Assembly (NCBI RefSeq): GCF_900094795.1 | Contig: NZ_FMBC01000003.1 | Location: forward strand, 1-64,000 | Length of the DNA stretch: 64,000 bases | Direction: 5' to 3' | Origin: Kosakonia oryziphila | Lineage (GTDB): Bacteria; Pseudomonadota; Gammaproteobacteria; Enterobacterales; Enterobacteriaceae | Shown here: in pieces, positions 20,912-31,029 of the stretch | Layout: each line of letters starts with the position of its first letter | How positions within the stretch are numbered: the first letter of the stretch is position 1 | Program-made: the position numbers and the translations under genes | Notes under the pieces: generated by a model | The model's input: the letters and a program-made list of their open reading frames with translations, nothing else | Told to the model about the DNA's origin: nothing | The model's database searches: none

Positions 20912-21652
20912 TTATTTGCCTCCCATATTGCCCGGCAGGCGAATTTTACGTTCTACCAGCGTCATCACTAGCATAATGACCGCGTTAATCAGGACATAGG
21001 CCAGGGTGATTGCAGTGAAGGATTCCCACGCATGCGCGGAGTAATCCAGCAGTTTCCCTGCCTGTGCCGCCATATCAACCAGACCGATGGTGGAGGCGAT
21101 AGCGGAGTTTTTCACCAGATTCATCATTTCGGAGGTCATTGGCGGCACAATCACGCGATACGCATTCGGCAACAGCACATAACGGTAGGTTTGTGACAGC
21201 GTCAACCCCATTGCCAGCCCGGCGTTCTTTTGACCGCGCGGCAGCGACTGGATCGCCGCCCGCACCTGTTCGCATACACGAGCGGCGGTGAACAGCCCCA
21301 GACAAACCATTGAAGAGACGAAAAATTGGATATTCGGATCGAGCTCCTGTTTGAACCACATACCGATATTTTCCGGCAGTAGTTCCGGTACCACCAGATA
21401 CCATGCAAAAAACTGCACGATCAGCGGAACGTTACGGAACAGTTCGACATAGACGGTGCCAATGCCGGACAGGAAACGGTTAGGGACAGTTCGCAGGATG
21501 CCAAACAGTGAACCGACAAGAAAAGCGATAATCCAGGCCGCGATGGAAAGCGCGATAGTGACCTGAAAACCACTCCATAGCCAGCCAAGGTAGGTGGTGT
21601 TGCCGAACGGGGCTTGTTGCAGGAATATTCCCCAGTTCCAGTCTATGGACAT
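20912..21652 (-). CDS. gltJ: Glutamate/aspartate ABC transporter permease GltJ
   Basis: The 246-residue permease is the second membrane subunit of GltIJKL. Its EAA-loop region reads [20 protein letters not shown] near 143-162. It is separated from gltI by 158 bases that contain the SroC RNA and a terminator-like hairpin, which lets the binding protein be made in excess over the membrane subunits. Confidence 0.95.
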   Translation of the reverse strand: MSIDWNWGIFLQQAPFGNTTYLGWLWSGFQVTIALSIAAWIIAFLVGSLFGILRTVPNRFLSGIGTVYVELFRNVPLIVQFFAWYLVVPELLPENIGMWFKQELDPNIQFFVSSMVCLGLFTAARVCEQVRAAIQSLPRGQKNAGLAMGLTLSQTYRYVLLPNAYRVIVPPMTSEMMNLVKNSAIASTIGLVDMAAQAGKLLDYSAHAWESFTAITLAYVLINAVIMLVMTLVERKIRLPGNMGGK

Positions 21653-21664
21653 AAATCTACTCCA

Positions 21665-21827
21665 GAAAAAAGAGGGTAGCAGCGCTACCCTCGAAGATTG
21701 TATGAAGAGCGAGTTTTCGCGCTGAGTGGGGAACGACCATTCAACGTATAGTCTGTCCGTGCTACTTCGACAATCGAGAGGGCAGGTAAACCCGCCCCTA
21801 ATGGTTTTAATTAGTTAAGAGCTTTGT
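21665..21827 (-). ncRNA. sroC: SroC small RNA (gltI 3' region), approximate ends
   Basis: In E. coli and Salmonella the gltI-gltJ spacer yields SroC, a stable RNA of about 160 nt cut from the gltIJKL mRNA, which acts as a sponge for the GcvB sRNA. The same spacer here ends in a perfect GAGGGTAGC/GCTACCCTC-type hairpin (21672-21692) followed on the minus strand by six T. A second hairpin (about 21779-21799) follows the gltI stop. The 3' end is fixed by the terminator. The 5' end is estimated from the known length. Confidence 0.75.
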
Positions 21828-22734
21828 CATTCGGTGCTTTGAACAGCGCTTTCATGTCTTCAGACAACGTAAAGTTCATGTTCATGTTTTTTGGCGGAAT
21901 CGGGTTTTTAAACCATTTGTCGTAGGACTTCTCTGCCGCGCCGGAGGTTTGCAACTGAGCAATGGTGTCATCCATCAGCTTTTTAAACTCGGGATCGTTT
22001 TTACGCAGCATGCAGCCGTACGCTTCATGGGACTGCGGCGTACCGACGATTTCCCAGTTGTCCGGTTTCTTCGCTTTCGCCCGTTCACCTGCCAGCAGAG
22101 CATCATCCATCATAAAGGCCACTGCACGGCCGCTTTCCAGCGTACGGAAAGAGTCGCCGTGGTCTTTCGCGCTGATGATGCGCATGTCCATTTTCTTCTC
22201 ATCATTCAGTTTGTTGAGCAGAATTTCGGAGGTGGTACCCGAGGTCACGACGACCGCTTTGCCTTTCAGATCAGAGAAATCTTTGATCGGGCCGCCTTTT
22301 TTGGTCAGCAGGCGCGTACCGACCACGAAAATGGTGTCGGAGAAAGCCGCTTGTTGCTGACGCTCAAGGTTGTTGGTGGTGGAACCACACTCAAAATCGA
22401 AAGTGCCGTTTTGCAGCAGCGGAATACGGTTCTGCGAAGTGATAGGGATCAGCTTAACGGCCAGATCCGGCTTATTCAGTTTTTTCTTCACCGCTTCAAC
22501 GATAGCGTTGGAGTAATCCTGTGAGTAGCCGACCACTTTCTGTTCGTTGTCGTAATAGGAGAACGGTACGGATGATTCACGGTGACCCACGACGATAACG
22601 CCGTTTTTGGCAATTTTATCCAGCGTCGTTTGCTGCTGAGCAGCCGCATCGGCAGGTTTTGCATCTTCAGCATGAACCAGACCGGCGGACATTCCCATCA
22701 CCAGCATCGCGGCGGCCAGTTTACGTAATTGCAT
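21811..22734 (-). CDS. gltI: Periplasmic glutamate/aspartate-binding protein GltI
   Basis: The 307-residue precursor has a signal peptide ending near AEDAK (cut at about 22) and a solute-binding fold (SBP_bac_3). It captures glutamate and aspartate in the periplasm for GltJKL. Conserved regions include GVIVVGHRESSVPFSYY and the NGTFDFECGSTTN stretch. An alanine/glutamine-rich insert just after the signal peptide makes it slightly longer than the 302-residue K-12 protein. An AAAGGAG ribosome site precedes the ATG. Confidence 0.96.
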   Translation of the reverse strand: MQLRKLAAAMLVMGMSAGLVHAEDAKPADAAAQQQTTLDKIAKNGVIVVGHRESSVPFSYYDNEQKVVGYSQDYSNAIVEAVKKKLNKPDLAVKLIPITSQNRIPLLQNGTFDFECGSTTNNLERQQQAAFSDTIFVVGTRLLTKKGGPIKDFSDLKGKAVVVTSGTTSEILLNKLNDEKKMDMRIISAKDHGDSFRTLESGRAVAFMMDDALLAGERAKAKKPDNWEIVGTPQSHEAYGCMLRKNDPEFKKLMDDTIAQLQTSGAAEKSYDKWFKNPIPPKNMNMNFTLSEDMKALFKAPNDKALN

Positions 22735-22779
22735 ATCCAGACTCCTTTATCGTCAGCGCCAGAGACGCATTGATACCCA

Positions 22780-22800
22780 TTGTGTATGTTGTGTTTTTTT
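22780..22800 (-). promoter_or_regulatory. C/A-rich element in gltI leader, likely GcvB sRNA target
   Basis: On the minus strand the gltI 5' untranslated region holds an A- and CA-repeat tract (AAAAACACAACATACACAAT), complementary in character to the G/U-rich R1 region of GcvB. GcvB is known to repress gltI in Salmonella through such an element. Pairing was not computed. The rest of the 22735-23055 gap shows no coding sequence that I trust. Confidence 0.6.
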
Positions 22801-23055
22801 ATAGACTGCGACTTTTTTGTGCAGTGTCGTGTGTGTTTGTTACATTTAGTCTGGCTTAATGTAAAGGTTTTGCTGCGGTATTGTTTATTTTTGCGAGGCG
22901 TGCCGCACCGTTTAAAGGCAAAAAACTTACATTGCACCAAACTGGTGCTGCTATTGTTTCCTGCCGGTGCGACTCTGTTGCACATAAGCGGATTTCATAG
23001 CTGCCTGATATGTATAAGCAAATGGCATGCCAAAACGAGTTTGTGTTGGATAGTC

Positions 23056-23094
23056 GTTCCAGGCCGGATAAGTGCAGTGCTTATCCGGCCTGGA
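23056..23094. repeat. REP-like palindromic element after lnt
   Basis: A perfect 16-base inverted repeat (TTCCAGGCCGGATAAG and its complement) with a seven-base loop lies 17 bases past the lnt stop. The GCCGGATAAG core is that of enterobacterial REP/BIME units. No T run follows on either strand, so it is more likely a REP element that stabilises the lnt mRNA end than a terminator. Confidence 0.75.
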
Positions 23095-23111
23095 AAAGAG
23101 AGGGAGGGCGA

Positions 23112-24650
23112 TTAACGGCGGCGCTGGCGCAGGCTCATCACCACGGCGGCAAAGCCGAAGAGGGCGGAGAGGATCCATACCGGCCAGTTACCTGCACGTG
23201 CGTATGGTGTCAAACCGGAAGTTGGCGTGACGCTGGTGGTGAGTACCTCGCGGGTAAACTGCGGGATCATCGCCTGAATCTCGCCCTGCGGGCCAATCAC
23301 TGCGGTGATACCATTGTTGGTGCTGCGCAGCAGAGGACGCGCCAGTTCCAGCGCGCGCATACGCGCCATCTGGAAGTGCTGCCACGGGCCGATAGACTTG
23401 CCGAACCACGCATCGTTAGAGATGGTCAGCAGGAAATCGGTATCCGGGCGGAAGTTGTCACGCACATGCTCGCCAAGGATGATCTCATAGCAGATAGTCG
23501 CCGTTAGCTTCAGGCCGTGCGCCGTCAATGGCGGCTGCACATACGCTCCGCGGCTGAATGAAGACATCGGTAGATCGAAGAACGGCGCCAGCGGGCGCAG
23601 AATCGATTCCAGCGGTACGAATTCGCCAAACGGCACCAGATGGTTCTTGTTGTAGCGATCGGATGAGCTGTAGCTGTAGGCGCTGTCTTTACCCAGCGTG
23701 ATAATGGTGTTGTAGGTATCGTAACGGTTTTGCTGATTCAGCCGCGCATCGACAATGCCAGTAATAAGTGTACTGTCATGCGCTCGCAGCAGATCATCCA
23801 TGGCGGTTAAAAAGCGCTGCTGATTAATCTCCAGATCCGTAATAGCGGACTCCGGCCAGATGATCAGTTGCGATTTACCCATCACCTGCTCAGTGGCGTC
23901 GCTGTAGATTTTCAGCGTGTTGTACAGTTGCTTTTCGTCCCACTTCAGCGTCTGGGGAATATTGCCCTGTACCAGCGAAACCTGCGTGGTGCGCTGTGGC
24001 AGCAACTGATACCACTGGATATAGCGTAGCGGGAACGGCAGGGCGAACAGCAGTACCGCAATCACTAACGGACGCCAGCTTTTGTTTACCAGCGCCAGTA
24101 CCAGCAGGCCGCTAACTACCATTAACAGGAAATTGATGGCTTCGACGCCCATCAGCGGTGCCAGCCCTTTCAGCGGACCGTCAATCTGGCTGTAGCCAAA
24201 CTGTAGCCACGGGAACCCGGTGAGTACCCAGCCGCGCAAAAATTCGGTAATTTGCCATATTACGGGTGCGGCGACAGCCACGCGCAGCCAGTTTGTTTGC
24301 GGCCAAAGGCGTGACAAAATTCCGGCGAACAGACCGGTATACAGCGACAAATAGGCGGCCAGCAATACCACGAGGAAAACATTGACCGGACCAGGCATAC
24401 CGCCGAACTGCGCGATACTGACGTAAACCCAGTGTATGCCGCTACCAAACAGCCCTAACCCCCAGAAATAGCCAATCCAGGCTGACTGCAGCGGTCGGCG
24501 ATTGAGGGTTAATCCTTGCAGACCAACCAGAGATATAAGGGCAGCGGGCCAGAAGTCATAAGGAGAAAAAGCCAGCGTTCCGCTGGCTCCGAACAGCAGT
24601 GCCAGCAGCAGACGCACGCGCTGGCGCTCAAACAGTGAGGCAAATACCAT
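23112..24650 (-). CDS. lnt: Apolipoprotein N-acyltransferase Lnt
   Basis: Lnt adds the third acyl chain to lipoproteins in the inner membrane. The 512 residues equal the E. coli length: six to eight membrane helices at the N-terminus, a periplasmic nitrilase-like domain (about 225-480) and a final helix. The expected triad is visible as glutamate in [12 protein letters not shown], lysine in [12 protein letters not shown] and the cysteine nucleophile in TICYEIILG. It lies 5 bases after corC, at the end of the ybeZ-ybeY-corC-lnt operon. Confidence 0.96.
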   Translation of the reverse strand: MVFASLFERQRVRLLLALLFGASGTLAFSPYDFWPAALISLVGLQGLTLNRRPLQSAWIGYFWGLGLFGSGIHWVYVSIAQFGGMPGPVNVFLVVLLAAYLSLYTGLFAGILSRLWPQTNWLRVAVAAPVIWQITEFLRGWVLTGFPWLQFGYSQIDGPLKGLAPLMGVEAINFLLMVVSGLLVLALVNKSWRPLVIAVLLFALPFPLRYIQWYQLLPQRTTQVSLVQGNIPQTLKWDEKQLYNTLKIYSDATEQVMGKSQLIIWPESAITDLEINQQRFLTAMDDLLRAHDSTLITGIVDARLNQQNRYDTYNTIITLGKDSAYSYSSSDRYNKNHLVPFGEFVPLESILRPLAPFFDLPMSSFSRGAYVQPPLTAHGLKLTATICYEIILGEHVRDNFRPDTDFLLTISNDAWFGKSIGPWQHFQMARMRALELARPLLRSTNNGITAVIGPQGEIQAMIPQFTREVLTTSVTPTSGLTPYARAGNWPVWILSALFGFAAVVMSLRQRRR

Positions 24651-24655
24651 TTACA

Positions 24656-25534
24656 TTACTCATCCAGTTTTGGTTGCGGCGAATCATCAGGCATTCTGAC
24701 GTGGACCTGAATAATACGTCGGCTGTCGGACATAGCGACTTTGAATTGGTAACCATCAATGTCAATCGCTTCTCCGCGCGCCGGGAGATGGCCAAACGCC
24801 TGCATCACCAGCCCGCCGATGGTGTCCACTTCTTCATCGCTGAAGTGGGTGCCGAAGGTTTCATTGAAGTCTTCAATCGGTGCCAGCGCGCGCACCGTCC
24901 AGGTGTGACGGCTGAGCTGGCGGAAGTCGATATCCTCTTCTTCGTCGTACTCATCTTCAATTTCGCCGACAATCAACTCCAGAATGTCTTCAATCGTCAC
25001 CAGACCGGAAACACCACCAAACTCATCAATCACGATAGCCATATGGTAGCGCTGGGAACGGAACTCTTTCAGCATGCGATCCACACGCTTACTTTCCGGT
25101 ACCACCACTGCCGGGCGTAACACCTTTTCCATGCTGAAGGCTTCGGCATCGCTGCGCATAAAGGGCAGCAAATCTTTGGCCATCAGAATCCCTTCGATAT
25201 GATCTTTGTCTTCGCTGATCACCGGAAAGCGCGAGTGGGCAGACTCGATAATGACATCGAGACATTCGTCCAGCGTCTGGTTGCGTTTCAGGGTGATCAT
25301 TTGTGAACGGGGGATCATGATGTCGCGTACGCGCTGGTCCGCAATATCCATCACCCCTTCAAGCATGTCGCGCGTATCGTTGTCGATAAGCTCGTTCTGC
25401 CCGGAGTCTCGGATCAGAGCCAGTAAGTCGTCACGGTTTTTCGGTTCGCCGTGGAAAAGCTGGCTTAGTAAAAGGGAGAAGAATCCCTTCTTGCTGTTGG
25501 TTGTGTCGCTACTGTGTGAGTTATCGTCGCTCAT
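24656..25534 (-). CDS. corC: CBS-domain protein CorC (YbeX)
   Basis: The 292-residue cytosolic protein has two CBS domains (about 65-190, beginning [14 protein letters not shown]) and a C-terminal CorC/HlyC transporter-associated domain with [16 protein letters not shown]. It has been linked to magnesium and cobalt efflux and, with YbeY and YbeZ, to ribosome and RNA quality. The acidic run [12 protein letters not shown] lies between the domains. It sits 96 bases after ybeY in the same operon. Confidence 0.94.
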   Translation of the reverse strand: MSDDNSHSSDTTNSKKGFFSLLLSQLFHGEPKNRDDLLALIRDSGQNELIDNDTRDMLEGVMDIADQRVRDIMIPRSQMITLKRNQTLDECLDVIIESAHSRFPVISEDKDHIEGILMAKDLLPFMRSDAEAFSMEKVLRPAVVVPESKRVDRMLKEFRSQRYHMAIVIDEFGGVSGLVTIEDILELIVGEIEDEYDEEEDIDFRQLSRHTWTVRALAPIEDFNETFGTHFSDEEVDTIGGLVMQAFGHLPARGEAIDIDGYQFKVAMSDSRRIIQVHVRMPDDSPQPKLDE

Positions 25535-25630
25535 GGCGTCGTGTGGGTTCTCATGTTGGTTAATTTGTCGCTCGTCACGCGTAAACTCAGCGCCGGACGG
25601 CAGTTAAGAGTAGAAGTGCAGGCTTTCCGG

Positions 25631-26098
25631 TTACTCTTTCTCGGAAATGTACGGATCCTCATAGCCCAGAGCAAGCATTATCTCTGTCTCGATTCCTTCC
25701 ATTTCTTCCGCTTCATCGTCTGCAATATGGTCGTAACCAAGCAGGTGTAAGCTACCGTGCACAACCATATGTGCCCAGTGTGCATCCAGCGGTTTACCTT
25801 GCTCCAGCGCTTCTTGTTCCACCACCTGGCGGCAGATAATCAGATCGCCGAGCAGCGACATTTCGATGCCGGGTGGTGCTTCAAAAGGGAATGACAGCAC
25901 ATTGGTCGGCTTATCTTTCCCGCGATAAGTCATATTGAGTTCGTGGCTTTCCGCGTTGTCGACCAGGCGAATGGTAACTTCTGCTTCTTCCTGAAACTGC
26001 GGGATAACCGCGTCCAGCCATTTCTGAAACTGTGCTTCTTCTGGCAGGCCGCTGTTATCTTCACACGCCAACTGTAAATCGAGGATCACCTGACTCAT
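25631..26098 (-). CDS. ybeY: Endoribonuclease YbeY
   Basis: YbeY is a single-strand endoribonuclease needed for 16S rRNA 3' maturation and 70S ribosome quality control. The 155 residues contain the zinc-binding signature [11 protein letters not shown] near 114-124, whose three histidines are the metal ligands, and an arginine-containing [17 protein letters not shown] motif near 54-70. Its ATG overlaps the 3' end of ybeZ by four bases, which suggests translational coupling. Confidence 0.96.
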   Translation of the reverse strand: MSQVILDLQLACEDNSGLPEEAQFQKWLDAVIPQFQEEAEVTIRLVDNAESHELNMTYRGKDKPTNVLSFPFEAPPGIEMSLLGDLIICRQVVEQEALEQGKPLDAHWAHMVVHGSLHLLGYDHIADDEAEEMEGIETEIMLALGYEDPYISEKE

Positions 26099-27141
26099 TT
26101 CTGTTCCTGCTCCTGTGCTTCGCGCTTACGTTCGGCAGCCAGTTCTGCTTTACGTTTCTGTTCGGCTTCTTCCCATGCCTCGTAGGCGATAACGATGCGA
26201 GCAACGACAGGATGGCGGACCACGTCTTCGCTGTGGAAAAAGTTAAAGCTAATTTCATCGACATTCGCCAACACTTCAATCGCATGGCGCAGGCCGGATT
26301 TGGTATTGCGTGGCAGGTCGATTTGCGTGATGTCGCCGGTGATCACTGCTTTTGAGTTAAAGCCGATACGCGTCAGGAACATCTTCATCTGTTCGATGGT
26401 GGTGTTCTGGCTTTCATCAAGAATAATGAAGGCGTCGTTTAATGTCCGCCCGCGCATATAGGCCAGCGGCGCGACTTCAATTACGTTGCGTTCAATCAGT
26501 TTCTCCACGCGTTCGAAACCGATCATTTCAAACAGCGCGTCATACAGCGGGCGCAGATACGGATCCACTTTCTGGCTGAGATCGCCAGGCAGAAAGCCCA
26601 GTTTTTCCCCCGCCTCAACCGCCGGACGCGTTAGCAGAATACGGCGCACTTCCTGGCGTTCCAGCGCATCCACCGCCGCTGCAACAGCAAGGTAGGTTTT
26701 CCCTGTACCCGCTGGGCCTACGCCGAAGGTGATATCGTGGTCGAGAATATTGGCGACGTACTGAGCCTGGTTTGGCGTACGCGGTTTAATCACGCCACGC
26801 TTGGTTTTGATGTGGATAGCTTTGCCGTAGTCCGGTACGCTCTCGGCGCTCTGTTCCAGCACGCGGGCTTCTTTGATCGCCAGATGAATTTGTTCCGGTT
26901 CGATATCCTGTATCTGACCGCGCATCGGCGCAGTATCGACATACAGCGTGCGTAGAATGTCAGTCGCTGCGTTGACGCAGATCTCGCGTCCGGTGAGTTT
27001 GAAGTGATTATCGCGACGGTTGATTTCGATGCCCAGTCGCCGCTCCAGTTGTTTGATGTTGTCGTCAAACGGGCCGCACAGACTTAGCAGACGTGCGTTA
27101 TCCGCTGGCTCAAGGGTAATTTCACGCGTATCTATGTTCAA
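26095..27141 (-). CDS. ybeZ: PhoH-like ATPase YbeZ (PhoL)
   Basis: The 348-residue protein is a P-loop ATPase of the PhoH family, partner of YbeY. The Walker A motif [11 protein letters not shown] lies near 142-152, Walker B in [12 protein letters not shown] near 236-247, and an N-terminal KH-like RNA-binding segment precedes them. The charged C-terminus ([21 protein letters not shown] region) is poorly conserved. It is the first gene of the ybeZYX-lnt operon, which responds to heat shock in E. coli. I did not identify a sigma-32 promoter with confidence in the 141 bases before it. Confidence 0.95.
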   Translation of the reverse strand: MNIDTREITLEPADNARLLSLCGPFDDNIKQLERRLGIEINRRDNHFKLTGREICVNAATDILRTLYVDTAPMRGQIQDIEPEQIHLAIKEARVLEQSAESVPDYGKAIHIKTKRGVIKPRTPNQAQYVANILDHDITFGVGPAGTGKTYLAVAAAVDALERQEVRRILLTRPAVEAGEKLGFLPGDLSQKVDPYLRPLYDALFEMIGFERVEKLIERNVIEVAPLAYMRGRTLNDAFIILDESQNTTIEQMKMFLTRIGFNSKAVITGDITQIDLPRNTKSGLRHAIEVLANVDEISFNFFHSEDVVRHPVVARIVIAYEAWEEAEQKRKAELAAERKREAQEQEQK

Positions 27142-27249
27142 ACTGTTCCTCTTTTCAGTGTGTCGCGGGCTATGCCCATCAGGGAATTATTCACGGCATA
27201 TTAAGAAGTCGCAAGCATAGCGCATGATGTTGGGGCTGGCAGGGGAAAA

Positions 27250-27275
27250 GCAAGGCCTGCCAGAAATGGCAGGCC
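27250..27275 (-). terminator. Terminator after miaB
   Basis: A nine-base stem (GGCCTGCCA/TGGCAGGCC) with a GAAA-type loop lies just past the miaB stop. On the minus strand it is followed by TTGCTTTTCC, a moderate T tract. Confidence 0.65.
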
Positions 27276-27282
27276 AGTGGCC

Positions 27283-28707
27283 TTACGGCTGGTACATGCC
27301 GACGCCGAGGTCGTTCTCTTTACGCGTACGGGCGATCACCGATGCCGGAGATTCCACAACACGCAGACCCATTTCGTCTTCGGTACGAACCAGTACGCCG
27401 CGCAGGGAATTTGGATAGACGTCAACGATTTCCACATCGACGAATTTACCGATCATCTCCGGCGAGCCTTCAAAGTTCACCACGCGATTATTTTCGGTGC
27501 GACCAGACAGCTCCATGATGTTCTTGCGTGAGGTGCCTTCTACCAGAATGCGCTGGGTAGTGCCGAGCATACGCCGACTCCAGGCCATCGCCTGCTGGTT
27601 AATGCGCTCTTGCAAAATATAGAGGCGCTGTTTTTTCTCCTCTTCCGGCACATCGTCCACCATATCGGCGGCCGGTGTCCCCGGACGTGCAGAGAAGATA
27701 AAGCTGTAGCTCATGTCAAAATTGACATCGGCGATCAGCTTCATGGTCTTTTCGAAATCGTCTGTGGTTTCACCAGGGAAGCCAACGATAAAGTCGGAGC
27801 TTATCTGGATATCCGGGCGCGCCTCGCGCAGCTTGCGAATAATTGCTTTATATTCCAGCGCGGTGTGCGTACGGCCCATCATGTTCAGCACGCGGTCGGA
27901 ACCGCTTTGCACTGGCAGGTGCAGGAAGCTCACCAGCTCCGGCGTATCACGGTAGACATCAACGATATCGTCGGTGAATTCAATCGGGTGGCTGGTGGTG
28001 AAACGGATACGGTCAATGCCGTCGATCGCGGCGACCAGACGCAACAGTTCCGCAAAGGTTTCGGCGCTGCCGTCGAAGCTCACACCGCGCCAGGCGTTAA
28101 CGTTCTGGCCGAGCAGGTTCACTTCGCGCACACCCTGCGCCGCCAGTTGAGCGATTTCAAACAGAATGTCGTCAGACGGGCGGCTAACTTCTTCACCGCG
28201 GGTGTAAGGCACTACGCAGTAAGTACAGTATTTGTTGCAGCCTTCCATGATAGAGACAAAGGCAGTCGGGCCTTCGGCGCGCGGCTCCGGCAGTCGATCG
28301 AATTTTTCAATTTCCGGGAAGCTAATATCGACGACCGGGCTACGGTTGCCGCGTACGGAGTTGATCATCTCCGGCAGGCGATGCAGAGTTTGCGGCCCGA
28401 AAATGATGTCAACGTAGTGGGCGCGCTGACGGATGTGGTCGCCTTCCTGTGAAGCCACGCAGCCGCCGACACCGATAATCAGATCGGGGTTTTTCTCTTT
28501 CAGCAGCTTCCAGCGACCCAGTTGATGGAAAACTTTTTCCTGAGCCTTTTCGCGGATCGAGCAGGTATTGAGCAGCAGCACATCCGCCTCTTCCGCCACG
28601 TCGGTCAGTTGATAGCCGTGTGTGGCATCCAGCAGATCGGCCATCTTTGATGAATCGTATTCATTCATCTGACAGCCCCAGGTTTTTATGTGGAGTTTTT
28701 TAGTCAT
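27283..28707 (-). CDS. miaB: tRNA-2-methylthio-N6-isopentenyladenosine synthase MiaB
   Basis: MiaB is a radical SAM methylthiotransferase acting on isopentenyl-A37 of tRNAs reading U-starting codons. I start it at 28707 ([19 protein letters not shown]), giving 474 residues as in K-12. The upstream in-frame ATG at 28731 adds eight unsupported residues. The auxiliary-cluster cysteines are in the UPF0004 domain ([30 protein letters not shown]). The radical SAM motif is CNKYCTYC near 157-164, and a TRAM domain closes the C-terminus. Confidence 0.96.
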   Translation of the reverse strand: MTKKLHIKTWGCQMNEYDSSKMADLLDATHGYQLTDVAEEADVLLLNTCSIREKAQEKVFHQLGRWKLLKEKNPDLIIGVGGCVASQEGDHIRQRAHYVDIIFGPQTLHRLPEMINSVRGNRSPVVDISFPEIEKFDRLPEPRAEGPTAFVSIMEGCNKYCTYCVVPYTRGEEVSRPSDDILFEIAQLAAQGVREVNLLGQNVNAWRGVSFDGSAETFAELLRLVAAIDGIDRIRFTTSHPIEFTDDIVDVYRDTPELVSFLHLPVQSGSDRVLNMMGRTHTALEYKAIIRKLREARPDIQISSDFIVGFPGETTDDFEKTMKLIADVNFDMSYSFIFSARPGTPAADMVDDVPEEEKKQRLYILQERINQQAMAWSRRMLGTTQRILVEGTSRKNIMELSGRTENNRVVNFEGSPEMIGKFVDVEIVDVYPNSLRGVLVRTEDEMGLRVVESPASVIARTRKENDLGVGMYQP

Positions 28708-28878
28708 TGACTTGCTCTTGCTTAAGTTCATATACCCCGAGTATGACGGGTATAAGCCAGGATTGCAGGCCGCGTATTGTAATGCTTTGGTCGCGTGCTG
28801 ACCAGTATGACGGATGTCAGACGCAAGGGAGAAAAAATCCGGTAAACTTAAGGGATTCTCGTTTAAGGAAAATTAGCC

Positions 28879-30051
28879 ATGACACATCATACTGAAGTCG
28901 CCGTCGTTGGCGGTGGCATGGTCGGCGGAGCACTGGCGCTGGGGCTGGCGCAACATGGATTTAGCGTTACGGTGATTGAACAGCATGCGCCGTCTGCGTT
29001 TGATGCGACGGCGCAGCCGGATGTGCGTATTTCGGCGATTAGCGCCGCATCGGTGGCGTTGCTGCGCGGGCTGGGTGTCTGGGAACGCGTGCAGGCGATG
29101 CGCTGCCATCCATATCGCCAACTGGAAACATGGGAGTGGGAAAACGCCCATGTGATATTCGACGCCCGCGAGCTGAAATTACCGCTGCTCGGTTATATGG
29201 TTGAAAACAATGTCCTGCAACGTGCACTGTGGGACGCGCTGGAGGCGCATCCGCAGGTGACGTTACGTGTTCCTGCAGCACTCAGTGGACTGCATGCGGA
29301 CGGCGATCATTATCAGTTGACCTTCGAAGAGGGCGAGCCGCTAACGGCGAAGTTAGTGGTCGGCGCGGATGGTGCGAACTCCCGCGTTCGGCAGGCTGCC
29401 GGGATTGGCATTCATGTCTGGCAGTATCAGCAATCCTGTATGTTAATTACCGTTGAGTGCGACGCTGAGGCAGGCGAAAGTACCTGGCAACATTTTACCC
29501 CCGACGGGCCGCACGCCTTTTTACCGCTGTTTGGCAATTGGGCCTCGTTGGTGTGGTATGACACGCCTGCGCGTATTCGCCAGTTACAGACGTTGTCTAT
29601 GGTGCAACTGGAGCAGGAGATTGCCCGCAACTTTCCTCCGCGACTGGGGCGTGTGAAGCCGGTTGCGGCGGCAGCATTCCCGCTGGCACGCCGTCATGCG
29701 TTGCAGTATGTTCGCCCCGGCCTTGCGCTGGTGGGCGATGCGGCACATACCATTCATCCGCTGGCCGGGCAGGGCGTCAATCTGGGCTATCGCGATGTTG
29801 ATGCTTTGCTGGAAGTGCTTGCCGGGGCGCGTACGCACGGTGAAGCCTGGGCCAGTCATGCGATTTTAAAACGCTATCAGACGCGTCGAATGGCGGATAA
29901 CTTTATTATGCAAAGTGGTATGGATCTGTTCTATGCCGGGTTCAGCAATAACCTTGGCCCGGTCAGGTTGTTGCGTAATATTGGTCTGATGGCGGCGGAA
30001 CGTGCCGGAGTGCTGAAACGTCAGGCGCTGAAATATGCTTTAGGGCTATAG
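28879..30051 (+). CDS. ubiF: 3-demethoxyubiquinol 3-hydroxylase UbiF
   Basis: UbiF is an FAD monooxygenase that hydroxylates the ring in one of the last steps of ubiquinone synthesis. The 390 residues show the dinucleotide-binding GGGMVGGALALGLAQ motif at the N-terminus, the DG motif (VVGADGANSRVRQAAG, about 153-168) and the GD motif (LVGDAAHTIHPLAGQGVNLG, about 284-303). A GGAAAATTAGCC leader precedes the ATG. It is divergent from miaB and converges on the unrecognised gene at 30103. Confidence 0.95.
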   Translation: MTHHTEVAVVGGGMVGGALALGLAQHGFSVTVIEQHAPSAFDATAQPDVRISAISAASVALLRGLGVWERVQAMRCHPYRQLETWEWENAHVIFDARELKLPLLGYMVENNVLQRALWDALEAHPQVTLRVPAALSGLHADGDHYQLTFEEGEPLTAKLVVGADGANSRVRQAAGIGIHVWQYQQSCMLITVECDAEAGESTWQHFTPDGPHAFLPLFGNWASLVWYDTPARIRQLQTLSMVQLEQEIARNFPPRLGRVKPVAAAAFPLARRHALQYVRPGLALVGDAAHTIHPLAGQGVNLGYRDVDALLEVLAGARTHGEAWASHAILKRYQTRRMADNFIMQSGMDLFYAGFSNNLGPVRLLRNIGLMAAERAGVLKRQALKYALGL

Positions 30052-30065
30052 ACGGTAACTTTAGT

Positions 30066-30096
30066 GCCGCGAGTATCCAGTGCTCGCGGCCTTTAA
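30066..30096. terminator. Hairpin between ubiF and the downstream convergent gene
   Basis: A perfect eight-base stem (GCCGCGAG/CTCGCGGC) with a nine-base loop lies 15 bases past the ubiF stop and is followed by CTTTAATT. It is the probable ubiF terminator, with only a modest T tract. Confidence 0.65.
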
Positions 30097-30102
30097 TTCG
30101 CA

Positions 30103-30687
30103 TTAGTGTAACGAAAACAGTACATCCAGCGCGGTGCGCACGCGCATTTTCTGCTGAAAAAAGGCCTGGTAACCATTCGCAGCTTCAACACGCTGCAATG
30201 CCCATGCACCGGCGCGCATATCGCGTATTGTTGCCAACGTATGGTAGATCGACAGCAGCAGAAGTATAAATGCCGCCACTGCTGCGATCCCGGCATAGAT
30301 TGTCCACTCAATTTCCCTCGTCTGCTGTATCAGCAGTCCTAAGGTCATTAACTGCAAAATAAGCCGGGCAATAAAGCCACGCCAGTAGAACTGCTGAAGA
30401 CGTTCTGACGTATGAAAACAGGGGTTTTTAAGCGAAGCGCGTTGCTCTTCCAGCGGAATACCTTGTATGTAAACTTTCCAGTTGGAGATTTCGCTGAGCA
30501 GCGTGACCTGGCCACGCTGGCTGAGCGTGTGCAGCCGCATCGAAACCAGCACCGGAAACACAAGCCCCATCAGCAGACCATACAAAAAGGGGGCAGGGAG
30601 GCCGAAAAAAGCCAGCGCCAGGTAAAATACACCTAACAGAATGTAGCGTGGAGAGTAGAGTGGGAAGGCTGTTGTCTGGTAGTTCAT
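30103..30687 (-). CDS. Unrecognised inner membrane protein, 194 aa
   Basis: I do not recognise this protein. The 194 residues have two hydrophobic segments near the N-terminus (about 14-29 and 33-50), a soluble middle part of about 55 residues (about 52-106), and two more hydrophobic segments (about 107-121 and 127-148). A basic amphipathic tail (TIRDMRAGAWALQRVE onward) follows. It therefore looks like a four-helix membrane protein with cytosolic or periplasmic loops. No enzymatic motif is visible. It stands alone, convergent with ubiF and downstream of the tRNA operon terminator on the same strand. K-12 has no gene here as far as I recall. Codon use looks normal for the window. Confidence 0.75.
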   Translation of the reverse strand: MNYQTTAFPLYSPRYILLGVFYLALAFFGLPAPFLYGLLMGLVFPVLVSMRLHTLSQRGQVTLLSEISNWKVYIQGIPLEEQRASLKNPCFHTSERLQQFYWRGFIARLILQLMTLGLLIQQTREIEWTIYAGIAAVAAFILLLLSIYHTLATIRDMRAGAWALQRVEAANGYQAFFQQKMRVRTALDVLFSLH

Positions 30688-30765
30688 GATGTCATCCCTG
30701 CTGAGTAATGGTTTAAATTATCACTGACTTTGGCGGGATGCTTGCTACCAATTCCGGGGATTAAC

Positions 30766-30794
30766 AAAAAAGCTCGCCGAAGCGAGCTTTTTTG
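30766..30794 (-). terminator. Rho-independent terminator of the tRNA operon
   Basis: A stem of AAAAAAGCTCGC paired with GCGAGCTTTTTT around a CGAA loop lies just past the last tRNA gene. On the minus strand the stem is followed by a T run. Confidence 0.85.
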
Positions 30795-30801
30795 CATTAA
30801 G

Positions 30802-30876
30802 TGGCTGGGGTACGAGGATTCGAACCTCGGGATGGTGGAATCAGAATCCACTGCCTTACCGCTTGGCGATACCCCA
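30802..30876 (-). tRNA. glnX: tRNA-Gln (anticodon CTG), copy 1
   Basis: The 75-base gene folds as a standard cloverleaf: acceptor stem TGGGGTA/TACCCCA, D arm GCC/GGC, anticodon stem GTGGA/TCCAC around TTCTGAT, T arm CGAGG/CCTCG with TTCGAAT, and an encoded CCA end. The anticodon CTG reads CAG. It is identical in sequence to the copy at 30910. The symbol is by position in the operon. Confidence 0.95.
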
Positions 30877-30909
30877 AATGTGCGCCCGCAAAAGCAAACG
30901 TCTTTGAGA

Positions 30910-30984
30910 TGGCTGGGGTACGAGGATTCGAACCTCGGGATGGTGGAATCAGAATCCACTGCCTTACCGCTTGGCGATACCCCA
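30910..30984 (-). tRNA. glnV: tRNA-Gln (anticodon CTG), copy 2
   Basis: This is an exact 75-base copy of the tRNA-Gln at 30802, separated from it by 33 bases. It has the same cloverleaf and CTG anticodon with encoded CCA. The symbol is by position. Confidence 0.95.
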
Positions 30985-31029
30985 ACAAATCTTGCAGGTT
31001 TAATACACTAAAGTATTACACCTTAAATA

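Noticed and set aside
23056-23094. Palindrome after lnt as a rho-independent terminator
   Set aside because: No T run follows on either strand, and the core sequence is that of REP elements.
27610-28452. 280-codon open frame on the plus strand
   Set aside because: It is antisense to miaB, which has complete motifs in the other strand.
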